Assembly (NCBI GenBank): GCA_022571575.1
Contig: JACZXN010000041.1
Span: forward strand, 1 to 9,035
Length of the DNA: 9,035 nt
Direction of reading: 5' to 3'
From: Chloroflexota bacterium
GTDB lineage: Bacteria > Chloroflexota > Dehalococcoidia > UBA3495
The notes below the pieces were generated by a model. It was not told the DNA's origin and did not search any database. It worked only from the letters and a program-made list of their open reading frames with translations. Positions 1-6,383 of the stretch are shown here, in pieces (the first letter of the stretch is position 1; every line of letters starts with the position of its first letter). Made by a program: the position numbers and the translations under genes.

Positions 1-273
1 GGGGCCGGCAACCTACAGATGCTGGCCTACGGCATCATCCCCCAAGCCATGCCCCAGTTCCTGACTTACCTGCTCTACCGCTGGGAGGTGGTGATACGCA
101 CCACCGTGGTGGTGGGCTTCGTCAGCGCCGGCGGGCTGGGCCGTGAATTCAGGCTTAGCCTCAGCTTCTTCCAGTACACAGACGTGGCCCTGATCATCCT
201 CTGGTATCTGATCTTGGTCGTGGCAGTGGACCTGCTGAGCGCCCTGCTGCGCCGGATGGTCAGAGCGGCCTAA
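1..273 (+). CDS. phnE: Phosphonate-type ABC transporter permease, C-terminal part (PhnE-like)
   Basis: This is the 3' end of an inner-membrane permease gene, 90 codons, open from base 1 with the start outside the window. It begins with GAGNLQ and continues YGIIPQAMPQFLTYLLYRWE, then VGFVSAGGLG and FFQYTDVA. These match the region just after the EAA loop of PhnE, the permease that together with ATPase PhnC and binding protein PhnD imports phosphonates or phosphite. Two hydrophobic stretches are visible, around residues 33-45 and 61-80, and it ends in a basic LLRRMVRAA tail. The substrate cannot be fixed from this piece: phosphonate, phosphite and hypophosphite permeases share this pattern. Any partner genes would lie to the left. 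Its TAA stop overlaps the stop of the convergent DUF3800 gene, leaving no room for a separate terminator. Confidence 0.85.
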   Translation, partial: GAGNLQMLAYGIIPQAMPQFLTYLLYRWEVVIRTTVVVGFVSAGGLGREFRLSLSFFQYTDVALIILWYLILVVAVDLLSALLRRMVRAA

Positions 274-1040
274 ATGGTGACCGGGTAGCTGACCTGGATG
301 ACCTTGTTGTCGCGGAGGCCGTCGAAGTAGGGTTGGGGCCGGTCTGGGTTCTGCAGCCAGCGGCGGACGAAGTAGGCGCACAGGTTGGATAGCTGGTTGC
401 CCATCGAGTGTTCCGGGTCCACGAAGCAGATGTTCTGCATCAAGCCGGTGGCGTCTATCCCATCGTCGGAACGCAGGAACTCAGTCATGAATCCGGGTTT
501 TACGGAGGTGCCGGTCTGGGCGACGACCAGAGCGAAGTTGGCGATGGGTGCGCTGCCGTCCATGATCTCGTCCCCGGATAGATTGGACATGTTGAGCTCG
601 TCTAAAAACATGGTGAGGGCGAACAGAAACTTGCTCAATACGGGCTCGGTTGGGGAGTCCCACAGCATGCCGATGGGTGAATCGCCGGCTGCCTTGGCTG
701 CGGCGAATTCCTTTTTGTCGATGTATGAGACGACAACCGGGGTCTCGCGGCGCACCATGATGTCCAAGCAGTCTTGGATCAGCTCATTCCTCTTCAGCGG
801 CGGCCACGAAGCGAAAAAACCCAGACCCTGATAGACGTCAACCGGCCGGATCTGGGTGGGTGCGCCCGGCTCGCCCAGGGGAGCGCCGAAATGACGCCGG
901 CAAAGCGCGCTGAACTCCCCGTTCATCGAGATCGATTGGCTCTCATGCACCAGCAATCCGGTGTAGACCAGGTGCGGCTGGGAAGGGTCGGCGGCACTTT
1001 TGCCGGTGGACCCCGATTCCCCGACGTAGGTTAGGAACAT
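270..1040 (-). CDS. DUF3800 domain protein with substituted acidic residues
   Basis: The protein has 256 residues. I chose the ATG at 1040 because it starts directly on the DUF3800 opening strand (MFLTYVGESGSTG) and has a GGAG/GGGAG ribosome site just upstream; the frame stays open further upstream but there it only crosses the 3' end of L25. DUF3800 proteins (PF12686) are small RNase H-like-fold proteins of unknown role, often near mobile or defence genes, usually opening with Y-x-D-E-S-G-D and ending with a Q-L-A-D-L-I/C-A-Y motif. Here the opening reads G7-E8-S9-G10-S11 and the late motif reads Q216-L-S-N219-L-C-A-Y, so the expected aspartates at 7, 11 and 219 are Gly, Ser and Asn. A central strand LVVAQTG (171-177) probably has Gln where an Asp is common. 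The gene is intact, so it may be a non-catalytic variant. Function unknown. Confidence 0.75.
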   Translation of the reverse strand: MFLTYVGESGSTGKSAADPSQPHLVYTGLLVHESQSISMNGEFSALCRRHFGAPLGEPGAPTQIRPVDVYQGLGFFASWPPLKRNELIQDCLDIMVRRETPVVVSYIDKKEFAAAKAAGDSPIGMLWDSPTEPVLSKFLFALTMFLDELNMSNLSGDEIMDGSAPIANFALVVAQTGTSVKPGFMTEFLRSDDGIDATGLMQNICFVDPEHSMGNQLSNLCAYFVRRWLQNPDRPQPYFDGLRDNKVIQVSYPVTI

Positions 1041-1170
1041 TCTCCCGTCTCCAAAACAAACGCCGGAGGCCGCGTGCCCTCTGGGGTCCGCTCCTCTGGC
1101 GTTCTTTAGAAATAACCGAGTCCCCCGATCTGGGCCGGGCGGGACTGTAAACGGCCCGTGGCCCCGTGAC

Positions 1171-1827
1171 CTATTCCTCGGCGGCCTCTTCCGGCTCCGC
1201 GGCTCCGCCTTCCTCCAAGCCCTCTTCCCCTTCCACGGCCTCGGCAAACACCTCTTCCGCAACCCTGGGAAGTTCGATCCGGGCCACCAATTCCTCGGAG
1301 TCGGTGAGCAGGGTGGCGTTGCCAGGGATGATGAGGTCGGACGCACGGATCACCGAGTCGGGTTCTTCCATGACCGCGAGGTCCACTTCGATCTGCCCGG
1401 GCATCTCGAGAGGCAGGGCCTGGACGTCAGCGGTGCGGAGTTGCTGCATCACGGTGCCGCCAACGGTGCGGGCCCCCGGAGACTCGCCGGTCAAGATGAT
1501 TGGGACCTGGGCGGTGACCGGCCGGCTTACGTCGGCGGCCAGCAGGTCTACGTGCAACAGATCGTCTCGCCTGGGGTCCCATTGAATCTCCCGGGCGAAG
1601 GCCAAGTGCGTGCCGGACTCGCCTTGGATGGTGATGTGGATGGGCGTGGCGCCGCCGGCCTGCGCTAGCACATGGATCAACCGATTGGCTTGGCACTGCA
1701 AAGACCGTGGCTCCATCCCTGGGCCGTAGAGGTGCACCGGCACGATGCCGGCCCTGCGCAAGCGTTTGACCTTTTTGCCGGTCAGCTCCCGGGGGTCTAA
1801 TTCAATCTCGACTGCTTTGGTGGTCAT
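1171..1827 (-). CDS. rplY: Large ribosomal subunit protein L25 (bL25, CTC/TL5 long form)
   Basis: The protein has 218 residues and binds 5S rRNA in the central protuberance of the 50S subunit. The N-terminal domain (about 1-95) carries the family signature GKKVKRLRRAGIVPVHLYG (17-35) and ends in WDPRRDDLLHVDLLA. The second beta-rich domain (about 96-188) contains VPIILTGESPGA and GGTVMQQL, as in the long CTC/TL5 form of Thermus and many Gram-positive-like bacteria rather than the short E. coli form. The tail (189-218) is almost entirely Glu, Gly and Ala, a common disordered acidic end. The ATG at 1827 begins the conserved domain; GGAG lies 11 bases upstream. The open frame running to 2061 adds non-conserved residues and crosses the predicted promoter. 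It is followed after 129 bp by the DUF3800 gene on the same strand. Confidence 0.93.
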   Translation of the reverse strand: MTTKAVEIELDPRELTGKKVKRLRRAGIVPVHLYGPGMEPRSLQCQANRLIHVLAQAGGATPIHITIQGESGTHLAFAREIQWDPRRDDLLHVDLLAADVSRPVTAQVPIILTGESPGARTVGGTVMQQLRTADVQALPLEMPGQIEVDLAVMEEPDSVIRASDLIIPGNATLLTDSEELVARIELPRVAEEVFAEAVEGEEGLEEGGAAEPEEAAEE

Positions 1828-1930
1828 GGGACGATGGTCTCCGGTGGTGTGAGCACTGCCGGCCCCTGGTGATCCCTGGGGAAAAGCGCTCAACAAATGG
1901 TTGCACGAGAAGGTTATTCGTAGCGGTCTA

Positions 1931-1959
1931 ATAATAGCACCAGACACCCGGAAAGTGAA
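1931..1959 (-). promoter_or_regulatory. Predicted sigma-70-type promoter of the L25 gene
   Basis: Read on the minus strand, TTCACT (1954-1959) is followed after 17 bases by TATTAT (1931-1936). TGC directly before the -10 makes an extended -10 element. It would give a leader of about 100 bases before the L25 ATG. The -35 element lies between the arms of the inverted repeat at 1940-1971. Confidence 0.55.
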
Positions 1960-1971
1960 TGCCGTGTCTGG
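1940..1971. repeat. Inverted repeat in the divergent L25/hydrolase control region
   Basis: CCAGACAC (1940-1947) and GTGTCTGG (1964-1971) are perfect reverse complements separated by 16 bases. Two further bases pair on each side past one mismatch. The arms are about 24 bp apart centre to centre and enclose the -35 element of the L25 promoter, so this looks more like a dimer-binding operator than a terminator; no T-run follows on either strand. GACACCCGG, overlapping the left arm, recurs at 2000-2008. Confidence 0.45.
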
Positions 1972-1997
1972 CGCGGCGCTCTCTTGGGCGGCGATTC

Positions 1998-2026
1998 TTG
2001 ACACCCGGTTTATCATGGATTTGGAC
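1998..2026 (+). promoter_or_regulatory. Possible promoter of the alpha/beta hydrolase gene
   Basis: A perfect TTGACA lies at 1998-2003, 42 bases before the chosen ATG. The hexamer 17 bases downstream, TTGGAC (2021-2026), is a poor -10, and TATCAT (2011-2016) is too close. The -35 match overlaps the second copy of GACACCCGG (2000-2008). The match could be accidental, or the promoter may need an activator. Confidence 0.3.
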
Positions 2027-2045
2027 TCTGACCGGAGAGGAACAG

Positions 2046-2951
2046 ATGGCGTCGCATTCACTTGGGCTGTCCTTGCACGAAGCAGCGCGAAGCATGGGCG
2101 TGCCCTTTACCGAGGAGAATGAGCCAGAGGACCGAACGGTAAGGGCCAACGGCCTGAATTTCCATTATCTGGAATGGGGAGACCCCGCCAACCCCACGGT
2201 GGTCATGCTTCACGGGGTTTCGCAGCAGGCCCACAGTTGGGACTTTGTCAGCCTGGCCCTATCTCCGGCTTACCATGTTATCGCCCTGGACCAGCGAGGC
2301 CACGGCGACACCGACTGGGCATCCGATGGTAACTACTCCCTTGACGCCATGCAGGCGGATATCGACGGTGTCATCGAGGCCTTGGCGCTGAAGGACTTCA
2401 ATCTGATGGGTCACTCCATGGGCGGGCGCAACAGCTTTATCTGGGCGTCGCGCCACCCGGATACTCTGCGGTCGTTAACGATCGTGGACACCGGCCCCGA
2501 GACCCAACGCAGCGGTCCGGACCGGATCCGCCAGTTCCGGGAACTGCCCAACAACCTGGACAGTTTTCAAGAGTTCGCCGACCGGGTTAGGGAATATACC
2601 GGGCGGACTGAAGAACAGGTCTTGGGGGCGCTCAAGTACAGTATCCGCCAGATGCCCGACGGCAAATGGGCCTGGAAATGGGACCCGGAAACGCGCAACC
2701 GCGGCCGGGGCGACCCCGTTTGGCCCACGGAGCGCCTGTGGCAATGCGTCGAGGCCGTGGACTGCCCGTCTCTGGTGCTCCGGGGCAGCCGCAGCGACAT
2801 CTTCGCCGAGGAGACCCTGGCCAAGATGGGCCGGGTGATGACCGACTGCACCACGGAGACCATCAGGGACGCCGGACACCTGGTGCAGGGCGACAATCCA
2901 GTTGATTTCATCGTCGCGGCCCAGGGTCTCCTGTCCCGCGCCAACGGGTAG
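2046..2951 (+). CDS. Alpha/beta-fold hydrolase
   Basis: The protein has 301 residues and no signal peptide, so it is probably cytoplasmic. It shows the full order of alpha/beta hydrolase marks: oxyanion-strand motif LHGVSQ (H56-G57), the LDQRGHGDTD loop (81-90), the nucleophile elbow G122-H-S124-M-G-G, an acid after strand 7 in RGSRSD251, and the catalytic histidine in DAGH278. The presumed triad is Ser124-Asp251-His278. A cap region lies about 155-230 and is rich in Trp and charged residues. Substrate cannot be read from sequence: members include esterases, epoxide hydrolases, haloperoxidase-like and C-C bond hydrolases. The ATG at 2046 is preceded by GGAGAGG at 2034-2040, better than the upstream in-frame start at 1959, which lies inside the control region. 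The gene is divergent from L25 and convergent with the iron transporter, so probably monocistronic. Confidence 0.9.
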   Translation: MASHSLGLSLHEAARSMGVPFTEENEPEDRTVRANGLNFHYLEWGDPANPTVVMLHGVSQQAHSWDFVSLALSPAYHVIALDQRGHGDTDWASDGNYSLDAMQADIDGVIEALALKDFNLMGHSMGGRNSFIWASRHPDTLRSLTIVDTGPETQRSGPDRIRQFRELPNNLDSFQEFADRVREYTGRTEEQVLGALKYSIRQMPDGKWAWKWDPETRNRGRGDPVWPTERLWQCVEAVDCPSLVLRGSRSDIFAEETLAKMGRVMTDCTTETIRDAGHLVQGDNPVDFIVAAQGLLSRANG

Positions 2952-2958
2952 CCGGTTC

Positions 2959-2986
2959 TCCCCTGATGGGTTTTCGGGGGCTTTTT
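2959..2986 (+). terminator. Weak possible terminator after the hydrolase gene
   Basis: Just past the hydrolase stop, CCCC (2960-2963) can pair with GGGG (2976-2979) over a 12-base loop, followed by TTTTT (2982-2986). The stem is short, so this is tentative. The T-run overlaps the stop codon of the convergent gene. Confidence 0.3.
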
Positions 2987-4217
2987 AAATGACCAGCCGC
3001 GGGACCAAGACGCCGAGGCCGAATCCGATGCCCGCGGAGACCGCTCCGATGCCCAGGATCTCCAACCCCTGGAGCAGCGGCGAACGCTGCACCAACCGGC
3101 CCTTGCCCACGCCCAGGAAGAACAGGCCGGTGAGGGCGGCCGCGATGGAGACGCCGATGGCCAGCCCGCCTTCCAGGAAGAAGTGGGGCAGTATGGGGAT
3201 AATGGCCGCCAGGATGAAGGCCACGCCCATGGCGAGGGCGTCTTTGATGGGGCTGGTGGTGTCGTCGGGACTGATGCCCAGTTCCTTCTCCAACAGGGTG
3301 CGTAGCCACAGGTCCTTGTCCTCGGCGATCTCGTCGGCCAGGCGCCGGGCCTCTTCGTAGGTCTTGCCCTCGCGCTGGTAGAGAACGACCAACTCGGCCA
3401 GCTCCTCCGCGGGGTTCTCCTCCAACTCCCTGGCTTCCCTGGCGATCTCGGCCCGCTGCACGTCCTGTGCGGCGCGGGAGCCCAGGAATGCTCCAGTGGC
3501 CATGGACAACATCCCGGGGAGGGCGGCGGCCAGGCCGGCCACCTGGACGATGTTCTGATTATCCACCGCTATGGCCACTCCGGTGACCAGGGCCACGGTG
3601 CTCAGCAGACCGTCCTGGGCCCCGAACACCACCTCACGCAGGCGGCCCAGCCGGGCGACGCGCCACCGCTCCCGGTCGATCTCCGCAGCCGCGCTGACGT
3701 AGGTCTCCATGGACATGCCGTCGACTTCGACCTGAAGTGGGCTGCCCGCAGTTGCCACGGGAGTGCGTTCCGGGGCCTGCACCTCCGGCTCGCCGGCGGC
3801 GGCGATCGCGGCCGTCTTGGCATCCAACCGTTCGAGCGCGTTGGTGAACACCTCCAGGTGGTGGCGCTCCCGGTCCATGGCCAGGGCGAAGGAATCGGCG
3901 GCGTCCTGGCGGCCTTCGTCCAGCGCGTCCTGGATCATCTTGGGGTACATGGTGCTGTATTCTTTGGACTCGCCCTCGGTCACGGTGCGCAGGTTGACCG
4001 AGGTGGATTTGAGGTTGCCGGCCACCCGCAGGTGGTTCATGCCGTGGATGGTCTCGGCCCCGGCCACCTCCTGAAATACCTGGGCAACTTCGGGGTGGCC
4101 CTCTTCCAGGGCCCGGTGGGCGTAGGCGTTATATTTCAAGTAGGCCAACGCCTCGGAGACGATGGCCGACCAGAGGTTTCTGTCCGTCTTTGACATGGAC
4201 GGGGAATCTGAAGCCAT
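2985..4217 (-). CDS. Rubrerythrin-VIT1/CCC1 fusion, membrane iron/manganese transporter (MbfA-like)
   Basis: The protein has 410 residues and fuses two parts. Residues 11-135 form a rubrerythrin/ferritin-like four-helix domain with diiron ligands in typical places: E22, E55-x-x-H58, E83/E86 in GESKEYSTMYP, and E117-x-x-H120. A linker of about 50 residues, Pro and Ala rich at first, leads to a VIT1/CCC1 transporter domain (about 190-410). This has FGAQDGLLST (198-207), GMLSMATGAFLGSRA (235-249), a charged helical cytoplasmic segment (250-322) and five hydrophobic spans near 200-219, 223-247, 325-346, 349-370 and 384-408. Related ferritin-VIT proteins (MbfA of rhizobia) export iron and protect against iron and peroxide stress; VIT/CCC1 proteins move Fe2+ or Mn2+. 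By analogy it is probably an inner-membrane metal exporter with a sensing or oxidising domain. AAAGGA lies 7 bases before the ATG at 4217. The fused architecture is clear; the metal and direction are inferred. Confidence 0.9.
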   Translation of the reverse strand: MASDSPSMSKTDRNLWSAIVSEALAYLKYNAYAHRALEEGHPEVAQVFQEVAGAETIHGMNHLRVAGNLKSTSVNLRTVTEGESKEYSTMYPKMIQDALDEGRQDAADSFALAMDRERHHLEVFTNALERLDAKTAAIAAAGEPEVQAPERTPVATAGSPLQVEVDGMSMETYVSAAAEIDRERWRVARLGRLREVVFGAQDGLLSTVALVTGVAIAVDNQNIVQVAGLAAALPGMLSMATGAFLGSRAAQDVQRAEIAREARELEENPAEELAELVVLYQREGKTYEEARRLADEIAEDKDLWLRTLLEKELGISPDDTTSPIKDALAMGVAFILAAIIPILPHFFLEGGLAIGVSIAAALTGLFFLGVGKGRLVQRSPLLQGLEILGIGAVSAGIGFGLGVLVPRLVI

Positions 4218-4317
4218 ATCGGTGTCCTTTCCAGGTTCTGTGGGGCTGGTAAACGGGCGCTGCCAGGCACGATCAGGCTCGGATCGAGGGCCCGATGTGG
4301 CACGGGCAGCACAGTCT

Positions 4318-4326
4318 ATTTTATCA
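4318..4326 (-). promoter_or_regulatory. Predicted extended -10 promoter of the rubrerythrin-VIT gene
   Basis: On the minus strand TGATAAAAT combines a TGn extension (4324-4326) with TAAAAT (4318-4323, 5 of 6 consensus). No good -35 lies 16-18 bases further up, which extended -10 promoters can tolerate. The leader would be about 95 bases. I see no clear iron-regulator operator in this 192-bp gap. Confidence 0.4.
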
Positions 4327-4381
4327 GGCGGCGGGGAGGAACCGGTTGGAAAGGCCGGAGCAGATTATGGAAATCGGGTTT

Positions 4382-4403
4382 GGCGGCTGCGGGTTCAGCC
4401 GCC
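4382..4403. repeat. Perfect hairpin directly after the SnoaL-like gene
   Basis: GGCGGCTG (4382-4389) and CAGCCGCC (4396-4403) form an 8-bp GC-rich stem with a 6-base loop, six bases beyond the stop codon of the minus-strand gene ending at 4410. There is no T-run on either strand, so it is not a standard intrinsic terminator. It may mark the 3' end or stabilise the transcript. GGTTCAGCC occurs twice here, at 4392-4400 and 4407-4415, with a 15-base period. Confidence 0.45.
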
Positions 4404-4409
4404 ACCGGT

Positions 4410-4808
4410 TCAGCCACCAGATGAAGCGTGGTGGGCGACCATGCGCCAGCCGTCGTCGTAGCGGGCGAACACGTTGGTGGCGAAGGTGCTGAAGTTGGCG
4501 GCTCGCCCCTGGACCACGCTGGTGATGCTCTCCACGCAGGTGACGCAACCGAAGTCCCCCTGGACGATCACATTCAAGTAGCGGACCTGGAACTGCATCA
4601 GGTTGGCGTTCTCGAAGATGCGGTCCCAGCTCTGGCGCACGGCCTCCCAGCCGACCAGGGGGGTCCATCCGGGGTGGACGCACATGGCCCGTTCTGAGTT
4701 CTCCCAGACGCGGTCCATGGCGGCGATGTCCAGGGCGGAGAAGGCGTCGTAGAACCGCTGGTTGGCGGCCTTGATCTCCTCGACGGTCTCCGGTTCGGGC
4801 TGGGTCAT
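4410..4808 (-). CDS. SnoaL/NTF2-like fold protein
   Basis: The protein has 132 residues, the usual length for one cone-shaped NTF2-like (SnoaL/DUF4440) domain. It opens with a helix VEEIKAANQRFYDAFSALD (9-27), continues through MDRVWENSERAMCVHPGW (31-48), GWEAVRQSWDRIF (53-65) and ends with beta strands holding YDDGWRMVAHHASS (117-130). This pattern, especially the VHPGW turn and the final W-R-x-x-x-H-H, is typical of small single-domain SnoaL-like proteins, which include ketosteroid isomerase-like enzymes, polyketide cyclases and binding proteins of unknown ligand. The exact reaction cannot be assigned. The ATG at 4808 has GAAGG 9 bases upstream. It follows the class II aldolase gene after 24 bp on the same strand, so the two are probably co-transcribed and may act on related small carbonyl compounds. 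Confidence 0.85.
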   Translation of the reverse strand: MTQPEPETVEEIKAANQRFYDAFSALDIAAMDRVWENSERAMCVHPGWTPLVGWEAVRQSWDRIFENANLMQFQVRYLNVIVQGDFGCVTCVESITSVVQGRAANFSTFATNVFARYDDGWRMVAHHASSGG

Positions 4809-4832
4809 GTTGATCTGCCTTCGCCCCGTCGT

Positions 4833-5546
4833 TTAAGTTTTCCGGCCGGCCCGGGTGGCCCAGTACTCCCAGGCCCGTTCCTGGGAGGTGGGGCGCATCT
4901 GGCTGTCCGACATCAATTCAATCTCGCCGGGCGACAGGTATTTGACCTCGCCGAGACGCAGGGACTCCAGCAAGAGCCCGGCATTCACCTGGAGGTAGAC
5001 CGAGGCCATCACCACCTCCCGTATCGAGGCGCCGGCCACCACGCAGCCGTGGCCTCGCATCAACGACACCCGGCGGTTTCCCAGGCAGCGGGCCAAGTCC
5101 CGGCCCTGCTCCATGGTGGTGACCAATAGGTTGGTGTCTTGGAAGTTGTCGCGGATGTCCCAGACCGGCATCTCGGGCCCGGTCAGAGCCGCCAGGTGAA
5201 ACATGGGCCGCAGCGGCGTGCCGGTGACGCTGAAAGGGACCACCATCGGCGAGTGGTTGTGCACGATGGCCAACACGTCGTCCCGCGCCTGGTAGATGCC
5301 GCCGTGGATCGGCCGCTCCGAATACATGGCGCGGCCTTGTTGGTCGATGGGGTCTCCCTCCAGGGTGTATTCCATCAGGTCATCGATGTCCACCAGATCA
5401 GGGGCCCGCGACTGGGACAGGATGTACCGGTCCGGGCGTTCCGGGTGCCGGATGCTGACGTGGCCGAAGGCGTCAACGACGCCCTCCCGCGCCAGTATCC
5501 GGTTGGCGGTGACCAGTTCCTCCAGTTGTTCGTCGATGTTGTTCAT
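4833..5546 (-). CDS. Class II aldolase/adducin family protein
   Basis: The protein has 237 residues, about the usual length for the family of zinc-dependent aldolases, decarboxylases and epimerases such as fuculose- and ribulose-phosphate enzymes. Visible marks are FGHVSIR (27-33), the phosphate- or carboxylate-loop region YILSQSRAPDLV (41-52), the catalytic-type Glu in YSE77RPIH, the zinc pair H96-N-H98 in AIVHNHSP, and the third zinc His in MRGH166G. All expected metal ligands and the acid are present, so it should be an active enzyme; the substrate is unknown. I chose the ATG at 5546 (MNNIDEQLEEL). The frame remains open to 5618, but that extension would translate a terminator hairpin and is not conserved-looking. 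The ribosome site is weak (GGGAA 7 bases upstream). The start lies only about 18 bases beyond the terminator T-run, which is unusual. Confidence 0.88.
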   Translation of the reverse strand: MNNIDEQLEELVTANRILAREGVVDAFGHVSIRHPERPDRYILSQSRAPDLVDIDDLMEYTLEGDPIDQQGRAMYSERPIHGGIYQARDDVLAIVHNHSPMVVPFSVTGTPLRPMFHLAALTGPEMPVWDIRDNFQDTNLLVTTMEQGRDLARCLGNRRVSLMRGHGCVVAGASIREVVMASVYLQVNAGLLLESLRLGEVKYLSPGEIELMSDSQMRPTSQERAWEYWATRAGRKT

Positions 5547-5564
5547 CAAGAAATTCCCAATGCT

Positions 5565-5602
5565 AATAAAAGGACCGGGAAGAGCATACCCCTTCCCGGT
5601 CC
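5565..5602 (-). terminator. Strong intrinsic terminator between NIPSNAP and aldolase genes
   Basis: GGACCGGGAAG (5572-5582) and CTTCCCGGTCC (5592-5602) form a perfect 11-bp stem with a 9-base loop. On the minus strand it is followed by TTTTATT (5565-5571). It lies about 55 bases past the NIPSNAP stop, the expected place for that gene's terminator, but also just before the aldolase ATG at 5546, where it could act as an attenuator. Confidence 0.8.
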
Positions 5603-5657
5603 ATCGCCGATTCACCAATTACTGAACCGCTCGTCCCATCGAAACGCGGCTGAGCCG

Positions 5658-6278
5658 CTAGTGCATGGGGGAGAAGGACGAGGGGACCATGATCTTGTTC
5701 TCTTGGTTCACCAGCCACTCCCGGGTGGGGGGCGGCCAGTGGGGATTCTTGGAGGCCTCGGCGCGGATGCGGTTCCGCTCTTCCAGGTCGCTGTAGGGCC
5801 AGATGTGGACCCATTTGTTCAGTCCGCCGATGTCGGTGTACATGGCGGCGGCCAAGGGGGAGTACTCCTCCCGGTAGGGTATGGCTTCCGCCCAGATGTC
5901 GATGACCTTGCTCATGCTGCCGGTCTTGTAGGTGTAGGACCGCATCTCGTAGAGGGCGCCCAAGGCCTGGTCTCCACCCAGGGGCCGCATGAACGGCGCG
6001 GGGATGAAGATCTCCGACTGCATGCTGACGTACATGTCCGGATCATTGGGCGGCGGCCAATGGTCGTCCTTGGCGGCCTCAGCCCGGATGCTGTTGCGTT
6101 CTTCCACGCTCTCGTAGGGCCAGACGTGGATCACCTGGTTCAGGGGGCCGATCTCGGTATGCCAGAAGGCTCCCAGCTTGGAGTATTTCTCGCGGTAGGG
6201 CAGGGCGGCGCCGAAATTCTCTTCGAACTTGGCGACGCTGCCGGGTTTCAGGGTATAGGTACGCACTTCGTAGATCAT
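5658..6278 (-). CDS. NIPSNAP family protein with two tandem domains
   Basis: The protein has 206 residues built of two copies of the NIPSNAP domain, a ferredoxin-like dimeric alpha/beta-barrel fold. Copy 1 (1-98) reads MIYEVRTYTLKPGS, LPYREKYS, IHVWPYESVEERNSIRAEA and HWPPP. Copy 2 (about 108-206) repeats this as ALYEMRSYTYKTGS, IPYREEYS, VHIWPYSDLEERNRIRAEA and HWPPP. The copies align nearly without gaps, so the gene arose by internal duplication, giving a pseudo-dimer. Bacterial NIPSNAP proteins have no settled biochemical role; eukaryotic members act in mitochondria. The ATG at 6278 starts the first domain and has GGAGAGGAG upstream; the open frame to 6365 adds nothing conserved. A candidate promoter lies about 106-134 bp upstream and a strong terminator follows, so it is probably its own transcript. 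Confidence 0.9.
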   Translation of the reverse strand: MIYEVRTYTLKPGSVAKFEENFGAALPYREKYSKLGAFWHTEIGPLNQVIHVWPYESVEERNSIRAEAAKDDHWPPPNDPDMYVSMQSEIFIPAPFMRPLGGDQALGALYEMRSYTYKTGSMSKVIDIWAEAIPYREEYSPLAAAMYTDIGGLNKWVHIWPYSDLEERNRIRAEASKNPHWPPPTREWLVNQENKIMVPSSFSPMH

Positions 6279-6383
6279 GGCGGCTCCTCTCCGGGCAGAT
6301 TGTTTTTCGGTCGATCGCTTGTGGTGGACCGCTTTCTGGCGGTTCGCCCAGGCTCGATCGCACACGGGCGTGAAGTACCGCCC

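Noticed and set aside
1041..1170. Promoter or terminator between L25 and DUF3800
   Set aside because: A TTTACA box is present on the minus strand, but no -10 lies at a workable distance, and no stem is followed by T residues.
1041..1346. N-terminal extension of the DUF3800 gene to 358 residues
   Set aside because: The extra residues cross the 3' end of L25 in another frame, are Arg/Pro rich and unconserved-looking, and the conserved fold begins exactly at the ATG at 1040 with a ribosome site.
1828..2061. N-terminal extension of L25 to 296 residues
   Set aside because: It covers the predicted promoter and inverted repeat, and L25 proteins begin where MTTKAVEIEL begins.
5547..5618. Aldolase start at 5618
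   Set aside because: The added codons translate a perfect terminator hairpin; the family opening lies after the ATG at 5546.
5646..5658. Small palindrome GCGGCTGAGCCGC at the NIPSNAP stop
   Set aside because: Stem of only five to six pairs with no T-run; the real terminator lies about 50 bases further on.
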